From: an uncultured Erysipelotrichaceae bacterium | GTDB lineage: Bacteria; Bacillota_I; Bacilli_A; Erysipelotrichales; Erysipelotrichaceae | Assembly (NCBI GenBank): GCA_944326095.1 | Contig: CALVCO010000007.1 | Coordinates: 1 to 51,813, forward strand | DNA length: 51,813 bases | Reading direction: 5' to 3' | Shown here: positions 18,685 to 24,604 of the stretch, in pieces | How positions within the stretch are numbered: position 1 is the stretch's first letter | Layout: each line of letters opens with the position of its first letter | Notes under the pieces: generated by a model | What the model was told of the DNA's origin: nothing | What the model saw: the letters and a program-made list of their open reading frames with translations, nothing else | The model's database searches: none | Made by a program: the position numbers and the translations under genes

Positions 18685-19784
18685 TGCCATTAACAGCTGG
18701 TATAGTAGGTTTACCTAATGTTGGTAAATCAACTTTATTTAATGCGATTACCCAAAGTAGTGTAGAAGCAGCAAACTATCCATTCGCTACTATTAATCCT
18801 AATGTTGGAGTAGTAGAAGTTCCTGATGAAAGAATGGATAATATTGTTAAATTATTTAATCCAAGAAAAACCATTTATACTACTTTTGAATTTACGGATA
18901 TTGCCGGTTTAGTAAAAGGCGCTTCACAAGGTGAAGGTCTAGGAAATCAATTTTTATCTCATATTCGCCAAACAGATGCGATATGTCATGTAGTAAGATG
19001 TTTTGAAGATCCTAATATTACCCATGTAGAAGGTAGTGTTGATCCAATTAGAGATATTGAAATCATCAATTTAGAATTAGCAATCGCTGATTTACAAAGC
19101 GTAGAAAATCGTTTAACTAAAATTGAACGTAAAGCTCAAGCTAAAGATAAAGAAGCAATGGCTGAATATAGTGTTTTAAATAAATTGGTAGATGCTTTAA
19201 AAGCTGGAAATCCTGCAAGAAGTGTTGAATTAAATAAGGAAGAAATGGAAATAGCTAAAAGTTATCAACTATTGACCATGAAACCAATGATATATGTAGC
19301 CAATATTTCAGAAGATGATATTAGTACACCAGAAAATAATGCTAATTATCAAAAAGTAAAAGAATATGCAACTAAACAAAATAATGATGTAATTGCGATT
19401 TGTGCATCAATTGAAGAAGAACTATCAGGCTTATCTAAAGAAGAAAAAGCTATCTTCTTAGAAGAATTAGGAATTAAACAAAGTGGTTTAGATAGTGTAA
19501 TTCAAGCAGCATATCATATGTTAGGATTAAAAACTTTCTTTACCGTAGGTGAACCTGAATGTCGTGCTTGGACTTTTAAAGAAGGTATGTTAGCACCAGA
19601 TTGTGCTGGTATTATTCATACTGACTTTAAACGCGGATTTATTCGTGCAGAAACTTATAGTTATGATGACTTAATGGAATATAAGAGTGAACAAGCTTTA
19701 AAGGAACATGGTAAGTTGCGCTTAGAAGGTAAAGACTATGTAGTTAAAGATGGAGATATCATGCACTTTAGATTTAATGTGTAA
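18684..19784 (+). CDS. ychF: ribosome-binding ATPase YchF (Obg family)
   Basis: YchF is an Obg-family P-loop protein that prefers ATP and binds the 50S subunit. At 366 residues it is full length: G1 GLPNVGKSTLFNAIT at residues 8-22, switch/G3 DIAGLVKGASQGEGLGNQFL, a NISEDD segment in place of the canonical NKxD (the feature that relaxes GTP specificity), an alpha-helical coiled insertion, and a C-terminal TGS domain (FTVGEPECRAWTFKEG, GFIRAETYSYDDL). Its start overlaps the DUF951 stop by one base. Confidence 0.97.
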   Translation: MPLTAGIVGLPNVGKSTLFNAITQSSVEAANYPFATINPNVGVVEVPDERMDNIVKLFNPRKTIYTTFEFTDIAGLVKGASQGEGLGNQFLSHIRQTDAICHVVRCFEDPNITHVEGSVDPIRDIEIINLELAIADLQSVENRLTKIERKAQAKDKEAMAEYSVLNKLVDALKAGNPARSVELNKEEMEIAKSYQLLTMKPMIYVANISEDDISTPENNANYQKVKEYATKQNNDVIAICASIEEELSGLSKEEKAIFLEELGIKQSGLDSVIQAAYHMLGLKTFFTVGEPECRAWTFKEGMLAPDCAGIIHTDFKRGFIRAETYSYDDLMEYKSEQALKEHGKLRLEGKDYVVKDGDIMHFRFNV

Positions 19785-19836
19785 AATATAGTTAATTGTG
19801 ATAAAATAAACTTAAGAAGTATGGAGGTACAAATTT

Positions 19837-20160
19837 ATGAAATTAATCTTAGCGATTGTATCTAATGACGATAGCTCAAGCGTTTCATCAGCATTAACTA
19901 AAAATAATTATTCGGTAACTCGTCTAGCAACTACTGGTGGTTTTTTAAGAGCTGGAAATACTACAATGATCGTCGGAACTGAAGATGACAAAGTAGAACG
20001 CGCTATTGAAATTATCGGTAACGAAAGTAAAAGAAGAACGGAAATCGTTCCATCTACTGCTAGCTATGATATTGGAAGATATGCTTCATTCCCAGTGGAA
20101 GTACAAGTTGGTGGAGCAACAATCTTCGTATTAGATGTTGAACAATTCATTAAAGTTTAA
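19837..20160 (+). CDS. darA: cyclic-di-AMP receptor, PII-like (DarA/PstA)
   Basis: The 107-residue protein matches DarA/PstA (formerly YaaQ, DUF970): MKLILAIVSNDDSSSVSSAL, TRLATTGGFLRAGNTTMIVG and the end VQVGGATIFVLDVEQF. These PII-like trimers bind c-di-AMP between subunits through the TTGGFLRAGN loop; their downstream target is not settled. A good ribosome site (ATGGAGGTAC) precedes the start, and a terminator follows. The presence of darA indicates c-di-AMP signalling in this organism, although the cyclase is not in the window. Confidence 0.95.
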   Translation: MKLILAIVSNDDSSSVSSALTKNNYSVTRLATTGGFLRAGNTTMIVGTEDDKVERAIEIIGNESKRRTEIVPSTASYDIGRYASFPVEVQVGGATIFVLDVEQFIKV

Positions 20161-20167
20161 TTAAATT

Positions 20168-20192
20168 GCTTAGCTAAATGCTAAGCTTTTTT
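20168..20192 (+). terminator. rho-independent terminator after darA
   Basis: GCTTAGC (20168-20174) and GCTAAGC (20180-20186) form a 7-bp stem followed by six T. Confidence 0.92.
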
Positions 20193-20432
20193 AATGCAAA
20201 AGTTGGTTATTTTTTGTATATAGAAATCGAGTATATTTAAGTAAAAAATCAATAAAATATACAATTTTCCATAAATAAGTACAATTTTTTATTGAAAATA
20301 AGCAAAAACACAATAAATTACCCCTAAAGTAAAGGTATGTTTTTTGGTTATTTTTTACTATTGCTTAATAAACTTATATTTGTTAAAATTTTAACAAATA
20401 ATACTGTTATTACTCATAACGTGTTATATTAT
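20193..20432. other. AT-rich intergenic region with repeated words, no gene seen
   Basis: No plausible coding frame is visible. It contains a direct repeat of TTGGTTATTTTTT (20203 and 20344 region), a perfect 24-bp palindrome (20377-20400) and alternating ATAAC/GTTAT words (20405-20428). It ends at the promoter element of the first lipoprotein, so it may be an upstream regulatory region. Confidence 0.5.
20377..20400. repeat. perfect 24-bp palindrome
   Basis: TATTTGTTAAAA is followed directly by its exact reverse complement TTTTAACAAATA. There is no loop and no T-run beyond, so it looks more like a protein binding site than a terminator. It lies about 60 bp upstream of the first lipoprotein promoter. 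Confidence 0.6.
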
Positions 20433-20493
20433 GCTTGTTTCATGTCAGAAAGTGATATTGAAAATACAAGTAACAATTGTTAATATCAAAGTA
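20433..20493 (+). promoter_or_regulatory. conserved promoter/operator element, copy 1
   Basis: This 61-base element is about 90% identical, without gaps, to copy 2 at 21397. It contains TTGAAA (20458-20463), a 17-bp spacer and TAATAT (20481-20486), with a conserved block ATGTCAGAAAGTGATA just upstream of the -35 box. It would drive the lipoprotein gene at 20583 with a leader of about 90 bases. Confidence 0.7.
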
Positions 20494-20582
20494 ACAACAT
20501 ATATCATTAAAAAAGATAAATTAATAATATTATAAAATTAAAACAAAATATATTCGCTATATTATAGAAAGGAGAAATGATT

Positions 20583-21380
20583 ATGAAAAAAATGTTGGTT
20601 GCTATTTTTACCCTAATGTTACTAGTGGGGTGTACAACAGAAAATGTAAATGTATCTAAAGAGATTGGTGATAACTTAGCTTCTTCTAATCCAAATATTT
20701 CAGGAAATTTACCAAAAGTATATATAAAGGATATTCTTGAATTTGATGAGTTTGATATAACAAGTGAGAGTTTTACGGATATTACAAAAGCAGATAATCA
20801 AGAATTGTTAGATGAAGATACTTATTATGCTCAATCAAAACAATTCACGGATTGGATTGTTCCGCAATATGATGAAATGATGCAAGAGATAACAAGCGCA
20901 AATTATAGTAAAATTGATTATATAAATGGGACAGATGGTTTATTAATGTTATTAGAAAATAAAGATAATGGTTATATGCTATATATTTATGATAATAACA
21001 GAATTAAAGTAGTTGATGGTGAAAATTCTCAATGTTATGTAGCGGATAAAGATCTAAGTTATACCAATGGATTATTAGATAATTTCTTAGAAGAAATAAG
21101 TAGTTTTATGACAAATCTTCGAAATGAGTATAATGAAGAAATAAATGAAAAGAATATGAATGCTCCAATTTGTGAAAACGATGGAGTACAAACTCAATAT
21201 TTAGAAATAACAATAGGAAATCCACATAGTTTATCAGAAGGATGTATACACCATACGTTTGGCACAGATAGAGTATGGTATCAAGACTACTTAACATATT
21301 ATCAATGCCCAGAATGTGGACAAAGGATTCAAGAAGAAGAGATAAGTATAGAAGTAGATAGAGAATGTTTTGGATATTAG
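20583..21380 (+). CDS. lipoprotein with a C-terminal five-Cys domain
   Basis: A type II signal peptide ends in the lipobox LLVGC (Cys 17). Residues about 18-180 are acidic and closely parallel the next lipoprotein (FDITSESFTDITKADNQELLD, DWIVPQYDEMMQEITSA, YINGTDGLLMLLENKDNGYMLYIYDNNRIKV). The last 70 residues form a separate domain: C-x23-C-IHHTFGTD-x12-C-PE-C-G-x15-C-FGY. The same spacing is found in the secreted peptide at 24227. The start at ATG 20583 is seven bases after GGAGA; the ATG at 20577 is too close. Known family: none recognised. Attached to the outer membrane face, it could be an immunity or receptor protein; this is inference. Confidence 0.82.
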   Translation: MKKMLVAIFTLMLLVGCTTENVNVSKEIGDNLASSNPNISGNLPKVYIKDILEFDEFDITSESFTDITKADNQELLDEDTYYAQSKQFTDWIVPQYDEMMQEITSANYSKIDYINGTDGLLMLLENKDNGYMLYIYDNNRIKVVDGENSQCYVADKDLSYTNGLLDNFLEEISSFMTNLRNEYNEEINEKNMNAPICENDGVQTQYLEITIGNPHSLSEGCIHHTFGTDRVWYQDYLTYYQCPECGQRIQEEEISIEVDRECFGY

Positions 21381-21396
21381 TTGCTTGATAAAATTT

Positions 21397-21457
21397 GCTT
21401 ATTTTATGTCCGAAAATGATATTGAAAATACAAGTAACGATTGTTAACATCAAAGTA
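21397..21457 (+). promoter_or_regulatory. conserved promoter/operator element, copy 2
   Basis: Aligned base for base with copy 1: TTGAAA (21422-21427), a 17-bp spacer and TAACAT (21445-21450), preceded by TATGTCCGAAAATGATA. It drives the mini-ORF at 21504 and the second lipoprotein. Confidence 0.7.
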
Positions 21458-21503
21458 CAAAGTAATATTAAATTAATCATATAATTTTAAGGAGAGTTGT
21501 ACT

Positions 21504-21557
21504 ATGATGGGCAGGTATAAAAACGGTGATAGTTTATTCCGTATAATTAGAAAATAG
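21504..21557 (+). CDS. upstream mini-ORF, 17-residue peptide
   Basis: The ORF encodes MMGRYKNGDSLFRIIRK and stops 16 bases before the second lipoprotein. A ribosome site AAGGAGA lies about nine bases upstream of the ATG. The first nine residues are identical to those of the mini-ORF at 24148, although the codons differ (GGC/GGT and GGT/GGA), which points to selection on the peptide. It may be a leader peptide, a signal or a conserved remnant. No function is assigned. Confidence 0.55.
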   Translation: MMGRYKNGDSLFRIIRK

Positions 21558-21573
21558 AAATGAGGTATGAACC

Positions 21574-22125
21574 ATGAAGAAATTTTTGTTTGTTTTATGT
21601 ATTCTAATGATTATGGTAGGTTGTAGTAAATCTAATAATGTATCATCTGAAATTAATAATAATTTATCTTCTAGTAATCCAAACATTTCTGCAAAAGGAG
21701 CTACAGTAGATGAAAGTGGTAATCAAGTTTTAAAAGAATTTCATATCACTAGTGATAGTTTTAATGATATTACTAAAGCTGATAATCCTGAATTATTAGA
21801 TGATGAAACTTACTATGAACAGACAAAGGAATATACAGAGTGGTTAGTTCCACAATATGATGAAATGATTGATGAGATTACTAGCGCTAAGTTCAAAGTG
21901 ATTGATTATATAGATGGTACAGATGGATTATTGTTGGTATTAGAAAATGAAGACAATGGTTACATGCTATACATCTATGATAATAATCGTGTTAAGATTA
22001 TCAATGGTAATGATACTAATTCTTATGAACTTGATGGCGATTTATCATATAGTTATTCATTATTAGATGGACTATACCAAAAAATTAGTGATTTTAATAC
22101 TAATTTAAGAGAAAAATCAAAATGA
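21574..22125 (+). CDS. lipoprotein, paralogue of the upstream lipoprotein
   Basis: The 183-residue protein has a signal peptide with lipobox MVGC (Cys 17). Its acidic domain is homologous to the N-terminal 180 residues of the protein at 20583 (FHITSDSFNDITKADNPELLDDETYYEQ, EWLVPQYDEMIDEITSA, DGTDGLLLVLENEDNGYMLYIYDNNRVKI). It lacks the five-Cys tail. The tandem pair therefore arose by duplication, with gain or loss of a tail domain. It lies downstream of promoter copy 2 and a mini-ORF. No known family was recognised. Confidence 0.82.
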   Translation: MKKFLFVLCILMIMVGCSKSNNVSSEINNNLSSSNPNISAKGATVDESGNQVLKEFHITSDSFNDITKADNPELLDDETYYEQTKEYTEWLVPQYDEMIDEITSAKFKVIDYIDGTDGLLLVLENEDNGYMLYIYDNNRVKIINGNDTNSYELDGDLSYSYSLLDGLYQKISDFNTNLREKSK

Positions 22126-22126
22126 G

Positions 22127-22501
22127 ATGAAGAAAATGAAAATTTATAAAAAATAATATTAACATCTATTATATTTTTGATGACAATAGTAAGTGTTAAC
22201 GCTTCTCAAAATAGACAGGATGTTACAGAAAGACGTGGGCTAGCATATTCAAACATGATAATAAAAATAAAATGTCCTGCAAATGAAGGACCTTATGCAG
22301 AAGTTACAAGAGGTAATTTTTCAACAAGTTCAAGTATTGTTGGGTCTTCATATTTTATGGATATTAAACAGTAATCCAGGATACTTCATTATTGCTGCAA
22401 GCTATAGTTTGTCTGATGGAACATCTTATGTACCATCAACTATGGGATATACAAATGGTTATACTTCATATGAGTATACTACAGCATGTCAAGGATGGTA
22501 A
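22127..22501 (+). pseudogene. frameshifted small secreted protein
   Basis: ATG 22127 begins a lysine-rich start (MKKMKIYKK) that stops at once. Adding one A to the six-A run at 22148-22153 restores a signal peptide (KKIILTSIIFLMTIVSVNA) and a mature region (SQNRQDVTERRGLAYSN, KIKCPANEGPYAEVTRG, SSSIVGSSYFMDI). A second shift near the AAA at 22366-22368 is needed to continue into NPGYFIIAASYSLSDGTSYV and the end TTACQGW. The intact product would be about 120 residues, with Cys near the end in a C-x-G-[WY] ending like the five-Cys proteins nearby. It starts one base after the lipoprotein stop, so it was the second gene of that operon. Family not recognised. Confidence 0.7.
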
Positions 22502-22541
22502 AGGCATATATCATGTAATCAAAATTTAAGAAATTTTAAAA

Positions 22542-22577
22542 GGTTAGAATGGATATGCACAACCATTCTAGCCTTTT
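22542..22577 (+). terminator. rho-independent terminator after the broken secreted-protein gene
   Basis: GGTTAGAATGG (22542-22552) pairs perfectly with CCATTCTAGCC (22563-22573), followed by TTTT. Confidence 0.9.
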
Positions 22578-22606
22578 AGTATATAATGGAAAAGGAGATA
22601 TAGAAG

Positions 22607-22807
22607 ATGAAAAAACTTTTTACTTTATTAACAATACTGTTGATTTGTGGAGCTATTAATGTACAAGCGGTTCAAGAAAATCCAATAGAAGCATGTGAAG
22701 CACAATCTGACGAAACAAAAGAATGTATGATTAATGAAGATGGAGAATGTGAATGTATATATAAAATTTCTTTGTATGGGAATAATCACCAAGGCGGTGA
22801 CGATTAA
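22607..22807 (+). CDS. small secreted Cys-rich peptide upstream of the regulator
   Basis: This 66-residue precursor has a clear signal peptide (MKKLFTLLTILLICGAINVQA) and an acidic mature part of about 45 residues with C-x9-C-x7-C-x-C and the tail YGNNHQGGDD. AAAGGAG lies 10 bases upstream of the start, and a TATAAT at 22582-22587 is a possible -10 box. The stop codon touches the TTG start of the regulator, so translation is coupled. An exported small peptide next to an HTH+TPR regulator recalls peptide-pheromone pairs, but those usually carry the peptide gene downstream and are shorter. Bacteriocin-like activity is another option. Confidence 0.72.
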   Translation: MKKLFTLLTILLICGAINVQAVQENPIEACEAQSDETKECMINEDGECECIYKISLYGNNHQGGDD

Positions 22808-24037
22808 TTGAATATCACACCAATAGAATATGCTTATTTTAAAAGAATTCGCAACGAAAACGATGATATTAGTGCTTTAGCGTTTAAAATAAATGTTAGT
22901 AAAGGTCTTTTGTATGATATTGAATCGGGAAGAAGAGCGTTGACAACGGAAGTATTTAAAAAAGTTATAAATTATTATGGAATAAAATATGATAGTTCCA
23001 GAGAGTTATATGATGAAGGATATAATTTAGTTTTAGAATTATTTAAATATACAGTAAAAATAGATAAGTCTGGTTTCTTTAAATTATATGAACAATTTGA
23101 AGAAAAAATAGATGAATATAAGCACTCTAAAGCCTTTATATTTGTGGATCTTATAAAATCGATGCGTGAAACTAAGCTTAAAAATTATAAAAGTGGAGAA
23201 GTATATCTTGAAAAATGCAAAGAGTATATTGATCAATATGACAATAATATAATCTTTATTTATGCCATACAATGGATGTTTACCAAAGAAATTGAAGATA
23301 ATGTTAAAGAATTAAGAAAAATACTTATAGGAACTTATAATAAATATTCATTAAATAATCTTGATAGTTATATATTAGGAATGCTTTATTATCAAATTGG
23401 TAGATTATTACAAATAGAAGAAGATTATTTTGAAGCCGATAAATATTTTGACGAAAGCATTAAATATTTTAAATTTAATGGATTGTTAAATCGTGAAATA
23501 CAAGCAAATATACAGAAAGCCATTAGTTATATGGAAATAAATCAATTTGAAAAAGCTGAAAAAATTTATTTGGAAATGTATAATAAAGCATTAGAAAATA
23601 ATTTTATTGGGCGTATTAAAGTTTGTTGCGATAATTTAACTGTATTGTACTTTGTGATAAATAAATTTGATAAAGCAGAAAAATTTTATCAATCTGCTAA
23701 AAAGAATGGTTCGACATTTTCGGATATTAATTTTTATCATGCATATATTGTCTATAAAACAAAGCCTTTAAAAGAGGCACGTAGTGAAATATCTCAATTA
23801 ATAAAAAATGAAAACAAAAAAAGAATATTATTATCTTTAAAATTCATTCAAGCGATGCTGAATAAAAATGATTCGAAAGTTGATGAGTATTACGAATCAG
23901 CGTTAGAAGAATTTAAATTAATTAATGCAAAAATAGATGATAAATTAGTAACTAAAATGATTATAGAATATTACCAAAATCGTAATAATGATAAATTTAA
24001 TAAATTGGTAAAGGAATATTTCGAAAAATATTATTGA
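22808..24037 (+). CDS. HTH + TPR transcriptional regulator, RRNPP-like
   Basis: The 409-residue protein has an N-terminal XRE-like helix-turn-helix (residues 4-60: EYAYFKRIRNENDDISALAFKINVSKGLLYDIESGRRALT) followed by repeated helical TPR units to the C-terminus. Examples are LGMLYYQIGRLLQIEEDYFEADKYFDESIKYF, NIQKAISYMEINQFEKAEKIYLEMY, and LTVLYFVINKFDKAEKFYQSA. This is the architecture of Rgg/PlcR/PrgX/AimR-type regulators that sense imported peptides. The TTG start directly abuts the stop of the Cys-rich peptide gene; no separate ribosome site is needed if coupled (GGCGGTGA lies upstream). It probably acts on the three repeated elements in this cassette, one of which begins at its own 3' end. 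Confidence 0.82.
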   Translation: MNITPIEYAYFKRIRNENDDISALAFKINVSKGLLYDIESGRRALTTEVFKKVINYYGIKYDSSRELYDEGYNLVLELFKYTVKIDKSGFFKLYEQFEEKIDEYKHSKAFIFVDLIKSMRETKLKNYKSGEVYLEKCKEYIDQYDNNIIFIYAIQWMFTKEIEDNVKELRKILIGTYNKYSLNNLDSYILGMLYYQIGRLLQIEEDYFEADKYFDESIKYFKFNGLLNREIQANIQKAISYMEINQFEKAEKIYLEMYNKALENNFIGRIKVCCDNLTVLYFVINKFDKAEKFYQSAKKNGSTFSDINFYHAYIVYKTKPLKEARSEISQLIKNENKKRILLSLKFIQAMLNKNDSKVDEYYESALEEFKLINAKIDDKLVTKMIIEYYQNRNNDKFNKLVKEYFEKYY

Positions 24038-24086
24038 TTTTATGTCCAAAAATATTATTGAAATTACTAGTAGGAATAATTATTAT
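24033..24086 (+). promoter_or_regulatory. conserved promoter/operator element, copy 3
   Basis: Aligned with copies 1 and 2 without gaps: a TTTTATGTCCAAAAAT block, then TTGAAA (24058-24063), a 17-bp spacer and TATTAT (24081-24086). It overlaps the last codons of the regulator gene and drives the mini-ORF and five-Cys peptide. Confidence 0.65.
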
Positions 24087-24147
24087 AAAACCAAAGAAAG
24101 ATGATATTCTAAAAATAATTTATAAATATAAAGCGAGGTAGTGTGAA

Positions 24148-24180
24148 ATGATGGGTAGGTATAAAAACGGAGATGAATAA
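24148..24180 (+). CDS. upstream mini-ORF, 10-residue peptide
   Basis: It encodes MMGRYKNGDE, matching the first nine residues of the mini-ORF at 21504. GCGAGGT lies about nine bases before the ATG. It ends 46 bases before the secreted five-Cys peptide. The placement between a conserved promoter and a secreted gene is the same in both copies. Confidence 0.5.
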   Translation: MMGRYKNGDE

Positions 24181-24226
24181 TAATTTTAAGTTTTTTAAAT
24201 TTATAAAACAAGGAGGAAATATTTTT

Positions 24227-24538
24227 ATGCGTAAATTTAAAAAAATAATTATTGTAGTTGCTTGTTTATTGATGACTCCAGTTGCAACCTTAGCTGAAGG
24301 TATTGAACCAAGAGCGGCAGTTCATTCATGTGGTGGTATATTAACTGATACAACAGAATATGGCCCATGGGGTTTTGCTTATGAAGCACCTTGTGTTCAT
24401 AATCATCCTTATGGCACAGATGTATATCAAAAAAGAGATGTAATTGTTCGTAGAAGTTGTAATAAATGTGGCATGAATGAAATTATTAGTATAACTGAGG
24501 AAGTTATATATAAGGAATGCCATGGGTATGATTGGTAA
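24227..24538 (+). CDS. secreted five-Cys peptide precursor
   Basis: The 103-residue precursor has a signal peptide (MRKFKKIIIVVACLLMTPVATLA) and a mature part of about 78 residues. The pattern is C-x20-C-VHNHPYGTD-x12-C-NK-C-G-x15-C-HGY. This closely follows the C-terminal tail of the lipoprotein at 20583: the GTD, CxxCG and EC-x-GY elements are shared. The Cys and His residues could bind metal or form disulfides outside the cell. The start at 24227 is supported by AAGGAGG nine bases upstream; the longer frame from 24173 lacks a site. A terminator separates it from the ABC genes. I recall similar small secreted proteins in Clostridia without known function. It is the best candidate cargo or effector of this cassette. 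Confidence 0.8.
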   Translation: MRKFKKIIIVVACLLMTPVATLAEGIEPRAAVHSCGGILTDTTEYGPWGFAYEAPCVHNHPYGTDVYQKRDVIVRRSCNKCGMNEIISITEEVIYKECHGYDW

Positions 24539-24549
24539 TTAAATATTTA

Positions 24550-24581
24550 GCCACAAGATTTCAAAATTCTTGTGGCTTTTT
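24550..24581 (+). terminator. terminator/attenuator between the peptide and the ABC genes
   Basis: GCCACAAGA (24550-24558) pairs with TCTTGTGGC (24568-24576), followed by TTTTT. With no other clear promoter before the ABC gene at 24605, partial read-through would give high peptide and low transporter expression. Confidence 0.92.
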
Positions 24582-24604
24582 GCCAAATGTAAGGTGGTGA
24601 AAAT

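Noticed and set aside
22177-22501. Two separate small genes (22177-22374 and 22283-22501)
   Set aside because: Together they read as one secreted protein interrupted by two small frameshifts; neither has its own ribosome site or complete signal peptide.
20433-24086. The three repeats as a CRISPR array or insertion-sequence ends
   Set aside because: They are direct copies about 1-2.6 kb apart, not regularly spaced, not inverted, and each contains aligned -35/-10 boxes; no transposase or cas gene is present.
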